A DNA stretch of 64,000 nt. Origin: Onchocerca volvulus (taxonomy: Eukaryota; Nematoda; Chromadorea; Rhabditida; Onchocercidae). Positions 38,301 through 50,272 of the stretch are shown here, in pieces. Position 1 is the first letter of the stretch. Each line of letters begins with the position of its first letter. The notes beneath the pieces were generated by a model. The model was not told the origin of the DNA. It made no database searches and worked only from the letters and a program-made list of their open reading frames with translations. Location of the stretch: NCBI GenBank assembly GCA_000499405.2, contig HG738138.1, positions 8,554,888 to 8,618,887 of the forward strand. Reading direction: 5' to 3'. The translations under genes were made by a program, and so were the position numbers.

Positions 38301-40161
38301 ATGAACTGACTATACTTCTCTACCAAGTTCTTCAATGTATCGGCTTCAAGAAAGTCATATGCTTCTTCCTTCAAATGCAGTGAAACTTGTGTACCACGCT
38401 TAAGAGTTGCGCCTCGAGGATCCTTTGCAGTCGTAAATCTATAAATTGAGGGAATTAAATAAATTCAGTCATATCCAGCAAGCAAAACTGGAAAAAAAAT
38501 CAATATAACACCCCTAAAATCAACAAGTAAAAAATGCAGTCTATATGAAAACTTACGAAGAACTATCAGATTCCCAGATGTACTGATCATCATCATTGTG
38601 TTTCGAAGTTACGACAACACGATCTGCAACAAGATAGGAAGAGTAGAAACCAACACCGAATTGTCCGATCATGTCTTGTTGTTGTTCCATTGATGTGGAA
38701 GAATCTAACAGCTTTGATAAGAACTCTGATGTTCCTGATCGCGCAATCGTACCCAAATTATTGATCAAATCCGTTTTTGTCATTCCAATACCAGTATCCG
38801 TCACATGTAACATGTGGTTTTCAGGATCTGCCTAAAATTCAACGAACAAAAGTTGAATGCTTTCAAAACTTATTCAAATACTCAACTACAGAAAAGCTAA
38901 AATGAGAAGCCGTACCTTAATTCGAATTGAGAGTTCATCAATAGCAGAAAGAACCGATGGATCCGTCAGTGATAACAAACGAATTTTGTCCAATGCGTCC
39001 GAAGCATTTGATATCAACTCACGAAGGAAGATCTCTTTGTTTCTAAAAATAAATATGAGTGCTGCGACAAATACTACTGTGCTAATGACAGGTAAAACGA
39101 ATCATACAAAAAAAAAAAAAAAAAAAACATATAAATCATTAAGACGAATGAACATGCTAATCCCTTTTTTCAGCTTATTAGCTTAACTGAAGAAGCCTAC
39201 AGTGCAGTAGCAATTTAAACTTATAGTAATTGTAAGATTTGGAATATAAATTTGGACTTACTTATATAAAGAGTTAATAATCAGCTTCATCATACGATTT
39301 ACTTCAGCCTGAAAGCTGTGTTTTTCGGCCCGACTTCTCAATTCTTTCATTTCTGCAACGGATAGCCCGTCCAATTTAATTGCTTCTTCTTCTCTGAAAC
39401 CGAATTATTCACCTTCCCACTACACAAATATCATAACTAAAGATACGGAGGAGAACCAAATAGACTTGATGATGCATAAATCACAAGAATTATATGCAAT
39501 AAGACCAACCTCTGAATAACTTCATCATCCGTTTTCGAACTCGTCTTAACTTTCCCAATATTTTCCTTCACTGTTTCTTCATCGCTTGACTCAACGTTGG
39601 CGTTCACCTGTTTACTTGAAAAAAAGGCTGAAAAAAGACCAAATAAGTAAATTTTTAATTAATTGAATTTTCAAGGTTTTAGTTTTCTCTTTTTCAGTAT
39701 GCAGTGAACTCATAAAGTTAAGTTCACATTATGAAGGCGTAAGTCATTATAACATACATATAATAAACCTTCGCAAGACATATCGAGAGCAAGTTAAAGT
39801 AATTCTATCAATTGTAGAGAAAGTACGATCAAATGATCTAGAAAACCGAAATTTGATCAGTAGAGAAATATTAATGTGAAACAATGAAAGGGAATATTAG
39901 CATCTGATCGTGCAATTGTGACAGTGACAAAGGAGTACAGCGCTGAATATCTGGCTGGCAATAATATTCGAGCAAGCGATCGGAATAGTGACGTTTCATT
40001 TATTACGATGATAAAATCAAAGCAAAGAGATAGTTAGATTTAATAATTCTAATAATGCAAACATGAATAATAATTGTAAAGGAAAATATTTCAAGCAACA
40101 TACCGGAAGCAAAAACAGCAACGGTGATGATAATGAGGCTTGTGTTATAATTGCTAGCCAT
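35386..40161 (-). CDS. enpl-1: GRP94 / endoplasmin (ER HSP90)
   Basis: ER-lumenal HSP90 chaperone. Fifteen exons in transcript order: 40161-40104, 39627-39510, 39393-39262, 39042-38916, 38831-38557, 38438-38270, 38198-37968, 37715-37599, 37443-37282, 37128-36952, 36839-36750, 36660-36421, 36021-35881, 35808-35611, 35520-35386. They give 789 residues in one frame. A short hydrophobic signal peptide starts the protein. The ATPase domain shows [13 protein letters not shown] (from 112), DTGIGMT (157-163) and [15 protein letters not shown] (from 201). An acidic linker rich in Glu follows from about 294, then [46 protein letters not shown]-like [17 protein letters not shown] and [14 protein letters not shown]. 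The C-terminus is acidic and ends HSEL, an unusual variant of the KDEL/HDEL retrieval signal. Start choice: first Met of the signal peptide. Confidence 0.98.
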
Positions 40162-42698
40162 ACAGATAAATGCACAACGATTCGTGCCTTCTTTGAAATA
40201 CAGAGATCAGGGATAATAAAATGAGAGATACTCTAAAAAAGGATATTCATTACATTCCTTTTCCTCATTTAGCTACATCGCATATAAAAGATGCCACGAA
40301 CGACAGAAAAGCCACCGGAAATGTACGGAGGGAATTCGGGAAAAGTGTGGAGGAAATTCAGAAAAGGTTCTGTCAAACGATTCCTCCGAATTTACACATA
40401 CGTCATGTAACCCATTCGTCACCACCAGTAATACCACAATTATCCTGTACAGTAGCATTTCCGTGTCGCGTAATATAAACCTATCCATCCAACCAAACAC
40501 TTCGCCCCACCCACTCCTGAAACTTCCGACGATTAAACACAATTTGATTGGGCTAGCCAATTATTATGGAACGTGTATGATCCTTATTTCACGGAGACAC
40601 TATGAAAATTTGACGAACCGCCCTTTTGATGACATAGTTTAGCAGGCATATATGAGCCATAAAAAAAAACTGCTCTACTGCTGAGTGTGTGTTGGTTTTT
40701 TATCTCAGTGGGATTTCCAGTTCGGAGAGTTTGCTAACATTTCTCGTTTGATTTACCTTTTTTATTTGATTTCGGTAGAATTCAAGTAAGATAGAGTGAA
40801 AGAATGAAAAGATGGAATTTAATTGTAAGTGGGAAGTAAAGTTGGACATGTTTGAAAAAATAGTGCATTTTCTTTTGCCTTTGATCACTGCAATATCCTC
40901 GAAAATCATTGGCTTACACTTCTTACGCCATTACTAGTAAAAAATGTTCATTTAGACATTCTTTGTAAGTAAATCCGAAGCGTCGCACTGCTCGACTTTC
41001 ATTGTCCTTAGCTCGATTTCACGTTGTTATCTTATATTCAATTTCATGAAATATTGCCTCTGAAATATCATTTCTTGACCATTGTTAAACTTTCATGGAC
41101 GAATATCAACAGAAAGGTTCCTTGTGAGGAACTGTTATCACTTCTGCGTTTTAAGGATGTTGTAGCTGTGATATAGGCATATCGTTCTGTTGAGCATTTA
41201 CGTAGTACTTCTTTTTTGTTTCTGTTTTTTTTTCGTTTTTTTTTTTTTTTTCTGCGCTTAAGGACTCTCCGTAACGGCGAAATGTGTCTTTATAATTTCC
41301 CAAGCTTTTTTTTTCCTTTCAAGTTTTTTTGGATTTTTTCTTGCGGTACTGTTCATTGAAGGTAGTGCTGAAATGAAATGAAAAATGTTAATGGTGAGAT
41401 TGAGGATGAAAATTGAAGAATCTGAGATTTACGACTAAAGGTAAAAGTAGCCATCGATTTGTCATTTGTTAACTAAAACGTATTAAAGCGGTGTGTCATA
41501 ATAGATATGAATTGAAATAAGCTTACATCTGTTATGTTATTGTCTATAATCGGAATTTGTAAAGTGAATGACTGTATGTGGAGATTGCTAAGTACATTGA
41601 AGTCCAATGACACTGGCCGTTCCGGACTGGAGACACTTTTCGGTGATGTTCCTGTCAGACTAATGAACGCCTGTGTAAAGTGCGATTATTGAAATCTATA
41701 TATAATGCAGTGCTACGGATTTGGACGTTGAACAGAAATGAATGACTTAAGAAAATCAGCATTGAACATAGGAGAGGTTAATAAAGGAGACATAATTGAA
41801 TGACCATTATAGATATTTCCACTACAAATTTTCTTCATATTTCATTTCCGGATATCTTTTGTACTAAAAACATTCCATTCCTCCTTCAGTCCTCGATAAG
41901 TCCGCTTTATTAAAAAGGACGAGTTACTTGATGAATATTCCGGAAGTTTTTCGTACGTCAGTAGAATGTTGAGAAAAAGGAAAGACATAAGCACAATTAC
42001 GGTTTCTAGTGTTTTTCCAATGATTTCATGCTAGTATTAATTGCTGAGGTATAATTTTTTTTTAAAAGGAGAATCGAATGGATTTCTGGAATGTTTGGCA
42101 ATAAAATAAACCTATTACAGATATGATGGTAAGTAGAAGAGTAACGTCTCTAAAACTCAACTTAATGTTCCCACGAATCCTAAATTTCTATGAATCCGAG
42201 AATTTTTCTCACCTTATGTCATTCTTTGTTTCTCTGTAGTGAGATTTTATGTCTTGTGTTTTGAAATACGAATGGATTGTCTATGCAACTTAAAACATCG
42301 GCCGATTTTGAGATAGAATTTTGTTCAGTTGATGTTTATTGATCATCTACCTTCCATTTTTCTATTTCATAAGAATTGTTGATCAGCAAATTAGTTAGAA
42401 ATCAATTCTTCGTACTGCTGGGATGTATTAGATTATTGGTGATTAAGGGCTAATCATTCACCAAGTATCCCTGATCTATATTATTCCATCCCAAACATTT
42501 TGAATTTTCTGATACTTACAAAATAAAGCGAGTTGCATATGAAAAATCTTCGTATTGCTGTTGAATATTCGCATTTCCTCGCATTATATAAGATGCTCAT
42601 AAGATAAAACTTTCTGGCGAATTCATTCGAGTTCCATCTGAAATGAGTTCATTGGACTATCGTGTTACTGATATATTTTTCAGTTTGGAAGGTGCAAA
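40162..42698. promoter_or_regulatory. Shared divergent promoter region, GRP94 / SPP
   Basis: The only DNA between the starts of two divergent ER genes. On the GRP94 side there are two CCAAT boxes in opposite orientation (40547-40551 and 40557-40561), an ACGTCA site (40401-40406, TGACGT on the gene strand) and a CCACG at 40294-40298. Such elements occur in ER-stress promoters, but the classical CCAAT-N9-CCACG spacing is not present, so the assignment is tentative. TTTTTCAG at 42676-42683, 15 bases before the SPP ATG, looks like a spliced-leader acceptor. No gene was recognised within. Confidence 0.35.
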
Positions 42699-45600
42699 AT
42701 GACGAAATCTACAACGACATTATCATCTACTGGTAATATAATTTCCAGTGTTTCCAATGCTATCATCACTTACACAGCGAAAGAACAGGTTAGAAGTTAA
42801 ATATTCCGATTATTCAAATTACTTCATCGCCAAAGTCAATATTTAATTTAACTTTTCTAAGGAAAAATTGAAATATCTCTTGGTGACTGAGACTGCAGAC
42901 ATGCATCTCGTTTTAGATTATTTTATAACTACTGCGGAATAGGAAGTTTGAAATTAGAATTCGTCTCGTTATTACCGTTTGCCAAAAATTAATATCTAGA
43001 ATCATTATCGAGGTATGTAGAGAGATTGTTAGCTCTTTCTGTTGTCCATGTACAGTAATTTCTAAAAAGCATATGTATATACTATTTGAATATAGCATAT
43101 TTTGAGAAGCAATAATAAATAGAAGAAATAATCAGATTAGCTTATATCTTTTTAACTTCGCGAGTTTCACTTTTGTCTTTAATTATGGCTCATCACGTAA
43201 GTCTTCCTAGATAATGGAATGTACATAGCAGCAAATGAAAATGTGAAGTAATAATGGCATCTCAAAGCAAGCTATTGTCTATAAGATGATAGTCTATACC
43301 GTCATTAAATGATTAAATAATATTTACTACAGCTAATTTATTTTCCAGATAACAGCTTATGGTTCGATATACGGTATGGCACTGTTTTGTATTATTATCG
43401 GTAGTATTCGTTCTATGTATTTTGTACAAAAACACATACGTAAAAAGCGGCTTATAGAAACTTCGATAACAATAAATGAAGCTAAAAAGTTTCCATTAAC
43501 GGCATCCTGTGTTCTGTTTGGGCTTTATCTCTTTTTCGGGTATGTTTGTCGCGGAAGGTATTTAATATATAAGGAACGCCATTTGGAAAAACCATAGTAT
43601 TATGATGATTTAAATAAAAGAATATATATATTTAAATAACAGAATATATGTTGTCATTCAACTCCATCTACAGAAGATGGTTAGAATTCTATAAGTGCTA
43701 TGGATCATGGATTACCAAATATTGTGTAACCCGTGCTAAAAGTTTTCAGTAGAAGATGTTATTACTTTATTTTTGTCAGTATTATAGTAGCAACAGATCT
43801 TTTACAAAAGCGCAAAATTAGACCGCAGAAGTTAAGACTTATGCAAGCTATAGAAGCCATACTTTTTTCCAACTTTTCCATTAGTTATTAAGATCTCTTC
43901 CAATGACTAACTTCAAACAAATTTAATTCGATATTTTAAGATGCGATGTTGAATGCCGGCAGAGAATCTATTCAGTAGTTAGCAGTTACTTGCCGTCAAA
44001 GCTTTCATCACATCTTAAAATATTTCCCTCGCTGACTAATGTTACAAATGCCTCAGTGGTTATGGAAGGAGATTCGTCAAAGATACTATTGCAGAAGACG
44101 GCACATTTCTTGCCTTTCATCAGTCAAGTCAATATAATGTATTTGTTGCTGGTGTTGCTCTGTTGGGAAGGTAGCTTTAAATCTTGAAATGGATTTAAAC
44201 TTAGAGGATGAAGTTTAAAATGTGATTACGTTTTCAGCTGTTCTAAATCTTGAGTTTAAAAGCTTTTTAACTAAATATGTTTGAACCTGAAACAAATTAC
44301 TATTATTCAGGATGTGTTGCTCTTGCTACGATTTTAAAGCCAATCTTCTCGTATGTTCTTCGTAAGCTTCCCATTGGAAATCATCAACCAAAAATGAATT
44401 ATCCATTTCTGTGGTCACTGAAAAGAGGCAAAATAGAGATGGAAGAAGGTGATATCGAAGAAGCATCTAATGATGATTTTGTAGGTAACATGTTTTTATT
44501 CTGAACAAGAGACTTCTGTTGTGGGAAATTTTATGCTCACAATGAAAAATCTTAAAATTGAACTGCAATTAAGTCAGTAAATATGGCTTTATGAAGATAG
44601 AAGAGGGCATATCATCGGAAAGTCTTTATTGACTAGTATGTCATGCTGCATTTCTGCTTTTATTCATTCTGAATTTCAGGAATATGTTCTCAAAGTTGAG
44701 TGGGATACTCATGACGTTGTTGCTGTACTGTGCTGTTTGTGTGTGGGTTTATCACATCTTTACAGAAGGCATTGGATAACGAATAACATACTTGGTGTTG
44801 CTTTCTCGATTTACGGTATTGAAAGCATACATTTATGTAGTTTTAAGGTTGCTTTCCTGTTGTTCACATATACTTCATGTAACCGGCTTTGTAGCAGTAG
44901 CTCTTCTTTTCTCTTCATCTCAGATTTTTTAGTTGTGTCTTCCCGATATCACGCTTCTTGTATTTAAGCATGATTTAAAATATATTCTAGGCAGGTACAA
45001 TGTTATTGGCTGGACTTTTTATTTATGATGTATTCTGGGTGTTCGCCACTGATGTAATGACCACAGTTGCTAAGGGTATCGATGCTCCCCTATTGCTTCA
45101 ATTTCCGCAAGATATCTATCGTCATGGATTGAATAATGCTGGCAAACATGCAATGCTTGGTGAGTATTTGGTCAAATTAAAGGATTTAGAAATTCATTAT
45201 CATTATTGTTATTTTCTTTATTCATTTTCATAATTATACGCCTTATCTACTTTAGACTGTATTAGTTCCTTTCAAAAAATGAGAACAGTTGCCTTGAAAA
45301 TTCTTCTGGATAAAGAAAATCGATGAATTACTATTCTTTTTCGTTATAATTTTCCTTGAAGTTAAGCTTCGAATCAAGTTCAGTCTTGTGTCCTGATATC
45401 AATAATTTACTACTTGTAGGTTTGGGTGATATTGTAATACCAGGAATATTTATTGCTTTACTTCGACGATTTGATCACTACATTGGTTCGGGAGGTAATT
45501 GCAAGAAGCCACGTCACTATTTCCTCATAACCATAGTGGCATACTGCTTTGGTTTGATGATTACAATGGGCGTGATGCATTTTTTCAAGGTAAAATGATT

Positions 45601-46162
45601 TGATTTTAAAGTTATTCTGTTTGGTCTTAAATCGCTATAGTCAGGATTTGCTCAGGATTAAATTTTATTGCAAATTGTTATGAGGAAATTATGTTTGCAA
45701 CTACCAAATTTGTAAATCTCTATTTTTTTCACTTGTAATTTCACTTTTTATTAAAAGGCTGTTGTCCTCAGTTTTCGATCTGTCACTTAAGTTCTTCCAA
45801 AATGCACATTACTGCTCAAATATTGAATGATATGCAACAATCCAATCTATGTTGCCATTCTTTACACTATATAACGCATATTCTGTCTGAATGGCGATGT
45901 TCTTCTAATAGGTGCGGATTTACAGAAATGCAATACTAGTGGAAGGTAATAAAATACCGAAAGATTTTGTTTGTCAGTGCCACTGATATTTCAGGCAGCA
46001 CAGCCAGCATTGCTTTATTTAGTTCCAGCATGTGTATTAGTCCCTCTTTCGGTCGCCGCCATTCGCGGTGAAGCATATGAAATGCTCAGTTACTGTGAGG
46101 AGCATTTAATCGAGAAGAAAAATCAGCCGAAAAAATCGAAAGATGAGAAGAAAACGGATTGA
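42699..46162 (+). CDS. imp-2: Signal peptide peptidase (SPP/IMP-2)
   Basis: Intramembrane aspartyl protease of the ER that clears signal peptides and other type II membrane segments. Eight exons (42699-42788, 43349-43539, 43986-44170, 44311-44480, 44680-44847, 44991-45159, 45420-45589, 45995-46162) give 436 residues in frame. Catalytic motifs are present: FIYD with Asp281, GLGD with Asp328, and the PAL motif at 385-387. Other family blocks are FPLTASCVLFGLYLFF, RRHWITNNILGVAFS and VFWVF. The tail ends KKTD, a KKXX ER-retrieval signal. Between the second and third membrane segments there is an insertion of about 50 residues absent from human SPP. It carries sequons at Asn112 and Asn115 and should face the lumen. 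The third exon was placed by phase (GG+T) and by the SQxxI..LLL match to human SPP. Confidence 0.95.
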
Positions 46163-46321
46163 TTCTTTAAACAGTGTTAAGCATTTTATTTACCCATCTA
46201 TCCATTTAGATTCTCTTATTTTTTTAATTGATTATTGATGCTTTGAACATTCCAAACGCAAAATTGCCTTCTATCTTGTTTTTCTTGCAGTAATAGATAT
46301 TTTCATTAGACGTAATGTGGC

Positions 46322-46322
<1 letters not shown>

Positions 46323-46358
<36 letters not shown>

Positions 46359-46361
46359 GGC

Positions 46362-46389
<28 letters not shown>
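46323..46389. repeat. A-rich tract, A33-GGGGGC-A28
   Basis: Two long A runs separated by GGGGGC, about 160 bases after the SPP stop codon. The shape could be a duplicated poly(A) tail of a retro-insertion or a sequencing or assembly artefact. Confidence 0.85.
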
Positions 46390-46392
<3 letters not shown>

Positions 46393-47842
46393 GGTGTCTA
46401 TTTCGCTCTTTTTTTTATGGACTTTTTAATTCGATATATGAGGTCGGTTTCAAATCTTATAAGCTGTGCAGTACGTGCTTTCATGAGATAAAGTGTTTGT
46501 TGTAATGTTATTAAATGTAGTTATCATCACAATTCCCCCATTTGTGTTATGAACTAAATGAACTAAATCTTAACGATATGTGCGGAATGTAAGAAATCAT
46601 GCAAAAAATTCCAAATGACTTGGTTACAACGTATATTTATATTGCTTAAGACGTTGCTGACGGAAACCTACATGTGGCAAGAATTTTGTGCAGCTTCAAT
46701 TCATTTCTAAGCAAACTGTTTACTTCAGTTGTGATAATTCTTCATCAGCACTAAAACAGTTGTTTCTACGTTTTCTTAACTATTTTCAGTAATGGTTAGT
46801 CTCTCATATCTTCATTTCATATAGTTTGTGTAGAATTTCGAATATTTGGAACGATTTTTGTTTTGTTCTGCGTTTATACACTGTTTATCAGCTTTTCTAA
46901 TCTCTTAGGCGTTCCTTTCAGCCCATTTCCAATGGATATTATTGCTTGGGTTATTTTCGAAAAAAATGTTTTTTCTTTTCTGCGACTAATAAATTCGTCT
47001 GGGTGGACAATTTTCGTGATCTCCAGGCATCCATTTCAGTTGCTTCCTATTCATCTAGATAACACACAGGAAATGCTTCGACCGTTACATGTGCATTGGT
47101 TATCTCTGAAGAAAGAAACTGTCACAGAGCTTGTTAAGACGTGAATACACGCGGAAAATTTAAATTTCTTATGCAGGGCTACACAAACAATTTCAGCTCA
47201 TCTATAAACCAATTCAAATCTATTCCAAAAATAATTAGAACAGGGAAGAAAGAGTACAGAACGAACTGAAGCACATCATGCAATTGACCTGATGTTGACC
47301 ATTTGAAATACAACTGCTACCGCTATTACAACAAGGCCTTTGTCATACGTACATTAGGTTAATTCTCGAGAAAGAAGACAGATGTGGAAAGTAGTGAAAT
47401 ACAAGACTTAATAGTAGGTATGATTTAGTCATGATGCCACCAATTTGTGATACGGCCCCGTCATGATGAGGCAAGGCCAGATGATAGATAGGAGGATGGA
47501 TAATGGTTATCGCGGTAATGGTAGTGCCTATTAATGTGCGTTGATTATAGTGATGGTTTGTGCAAAGGTACACCCATACTAACACACTCTCACACACATC
47601 TGTCTATCATGCATTGAATATTATCATGATGAGGGAAATAGTAGGATGTCACCATGAGCTGCTCCCTACATGATGCAGGATGCAGTCCTCTTCCTTCCCG
47701 CCTTCCTCCTTTCCTTTCCTTTCCACACGTGGAGTTAAGGACCGGCAGCAGCAGCAACAACAACAGCAGAAAACACTTTCCCTGCCATGCATATACACTT
47801 ATATACTTATATTTATATATATACACTACCTCACATACACAG

Positions 47843-47843
<1 letters not shown>

Positions 47844-47905
<62 letters not shown>

Positions 47906-47908
47906 CTA
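47844..47908. repeat. (AT)n microsatellite with GT interruptions
   Basis: AT dinucleotides interrupted by two GTATAT units. The open frames over it encode only Ile-Tyr repeats and are artefacts. Confidence 0.9.
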
Positions 47909-50272
47909 TACACACATGCAACCTAAAATTACTCACTGATAACGAGGTGTAGCAAAGTGGATGGACGGAAAATGTATAATTGTGACTGGCAGGGTTTGAG
48001 CGGATTAGCATTATCATCAGTTATAGGAGCAAACCCTTTTTGTCTATTGAGGAAATGTGTGAAATGTGGATAGAAGAATAAATATAAGGAAGCACATACG
48101 AAATAAGGAATAGTGTGAGTAGTCAGTCATAGGACTGATATCGATGATGACTGGTGATGACGAGAGTATAACAAGGCCATTCACAATGAATACAAACTGG
48201 AAAGACGCTTTTCGAGGGTGAACAACTGAAAGAAGGAAGAGGACGAGCCATCAAGAAAACAATGATACACTGGAAGGTGACAGCGCAGACCTCTACCCAT
48301 CCATTTTCCCTTCACCCCACAAAATTAATATCACAACCACCATGGTTAATATCCATCCTCCTTCTTCCATCAGTCCTCCCCAATGTTAAAATGAGTAGTA
48401 TCAACCAACCAGCATCAATCTATCTCTTCCCCTCCCCGTATAAACATTGCGGACAATCACAATCAGTCCAACGATGCCCTTTCACAGTAAGTGAAAAATG
48501 AGATCCCAATGCATGATATATCTCTTCAGTCCAACTAATCGTATATGTACACATATACAATAATCACAGCTGACCTAGTTCTAATCCTTTCACATGAAAA
48601 TTACATTCCACCCCTTCCTGACAACGAACTCTATCGATCCAAGAAGTAGGACTATACTTCAAGTCGATCAAATCCACTTCGCCACTGTCTGAGTGAGGTA
48701 AATCAAAATAACCGAACTTACAAATTACAACACTTATACCGATCCAGGAAATCCATTTACTAAATCAGTAAACAAGAATGGGAAATCATCTCTATCACAA
48801 ATAAAATTCAAAAACTTTGCTATGCATTTTAGAAATTCTGAACTTTCCAGAATCGGGATTTACCATCTCAGTAGCTGAATCAAATGCATTTCCAGTCGGT
48901 GTACAAACTCTACAAAACTATTATATATTTTTTTCTCTTATTGGGAACATTTGGATGACATTTTTAAAAGAGTTATAAAAAACTTTTGCTCGCACCATTA
49001 TAGGATATTATGCACGTCCATTACTCAACAAACAAATTACGTGGAAAAAAGATGATGACTATGCGAGAAAAAGAAAAAAAGGAATTGCAAAAAATCAAAT
49101 TCTTTTGACACAGGCTTCTACATGAGAATTAGATTGAATTGATAAAATCAATTCGATTTCAAGTTTGAAAATGTATGACGAATTTGAGAACAATTATGTG
49201 CATAAGAGATGGTTTACACCAGTCAAAGAAAACAAACAAAAATGCTATTGTGGAATGGAAAATACAGATGAAGTGAATAAAAGACACACTGGTAATAGAG
49301 AGAAAGAAAAAAATAAATGAAAAGTTGAAAAAAATGAAACAAACAGGTAAAGCTCGGTAGTGCAAAACATGCGTACACAACGGTTTGGAAGTAAGAGATT
49401 ATGCTTATGCATCGGTAGTTTCAGAGTAAAAAAAAAAAATGAATTAAAAAAATTAGCTGCTTAAGAGCTAAACAGGGAAAGCTACACATATATTAACGAA
49501 ATAAAAAGCACAAAATATTAAAGCAGTGTCTTTGAAAATCCTTAAAATGGAGAAATTTTAAAAATATGATGAAAATGACTGGAAAAACCCGGCTGCTGGT
49601 CGCTATACATAACAAAGTGACTGTTCAAAACTGGAAGACATCTTCAAAACAATGAATATGCTCCAAAACAAATTTCCGAAAGAAAAAAAATTCAAAGCAT
49701 TGGAGCTGCACAGGCCCGACTCCAACCAACATCTTAATTCAGAATCGAAGATTTTTTATTCTCTTTCTTCCTGCACTTAATTTTCGTTATAAAGGCTCAC
49801 AACTTGATTTGCTTTTACATTTCTCTTAAAGTCTAGCGAAACTGTAGGCATTTTATTTCATTTCAAAAATCAAACCCAGAAGCTAGTCCAAAAATCATAA
49901 ATATAGTCGTGAATCCTTTGAAAAAAAGCAGCCAAGGCAACTCCATCTGATTATATACATAAGTGAGTATCAAACACAGCAAAAAAGAACTGCGGTAAAA
50001 AGAAATAAAAAAAAAAAAAAATTGTGCCCATTTGCATAAGCATAAAAAACTGTTGAAATTGTTCCAAATGATGAAGTATTATGCCAGATAAATCACACTT
50101 ACAAAACCAAAAAATGAGAAAAAAAAAAAACAATAAACCAGATCAAAATACGAAACGTACGTACTCATCGGCAAATTTGAAGAAAAAAATGTAACTTCTG
50201 CCGTCTTTCTGCAATTAAGTTGAGGAAAATGAAAGGACTACTTATTCACCTATGGATATAGAAGTACCACAA

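Larger units (their letters stand above)
46163..50272. other. Convergent intergenic region, SPP / GATA factor
   Basis: Holds the SPP 3' UTR, an A-rich tract, a long (AT)n run and the GATA-gene 3' UTR. The 93-codon plus-strand open frame at 46863-47144 and several frames around 47.6-47.95 kb, the latter created by simple repeats, have no supporting similarity. Confidence 0.45.

Noticed and set aside
40551..40580. Classical ERSE (CCAAT-N9-CCACG) upstream of GRP94
   Set aside because: CCAAT is present, but nine bases on the sequence is ACGTG, not CCACG; kept only as a tentative regulatory region.
46863..47144. 93-codon plus-strand open frame after SPP
   Set aside because: No acceptor/donor pairing or similarity; the SPP gene already ends properly at 46162.
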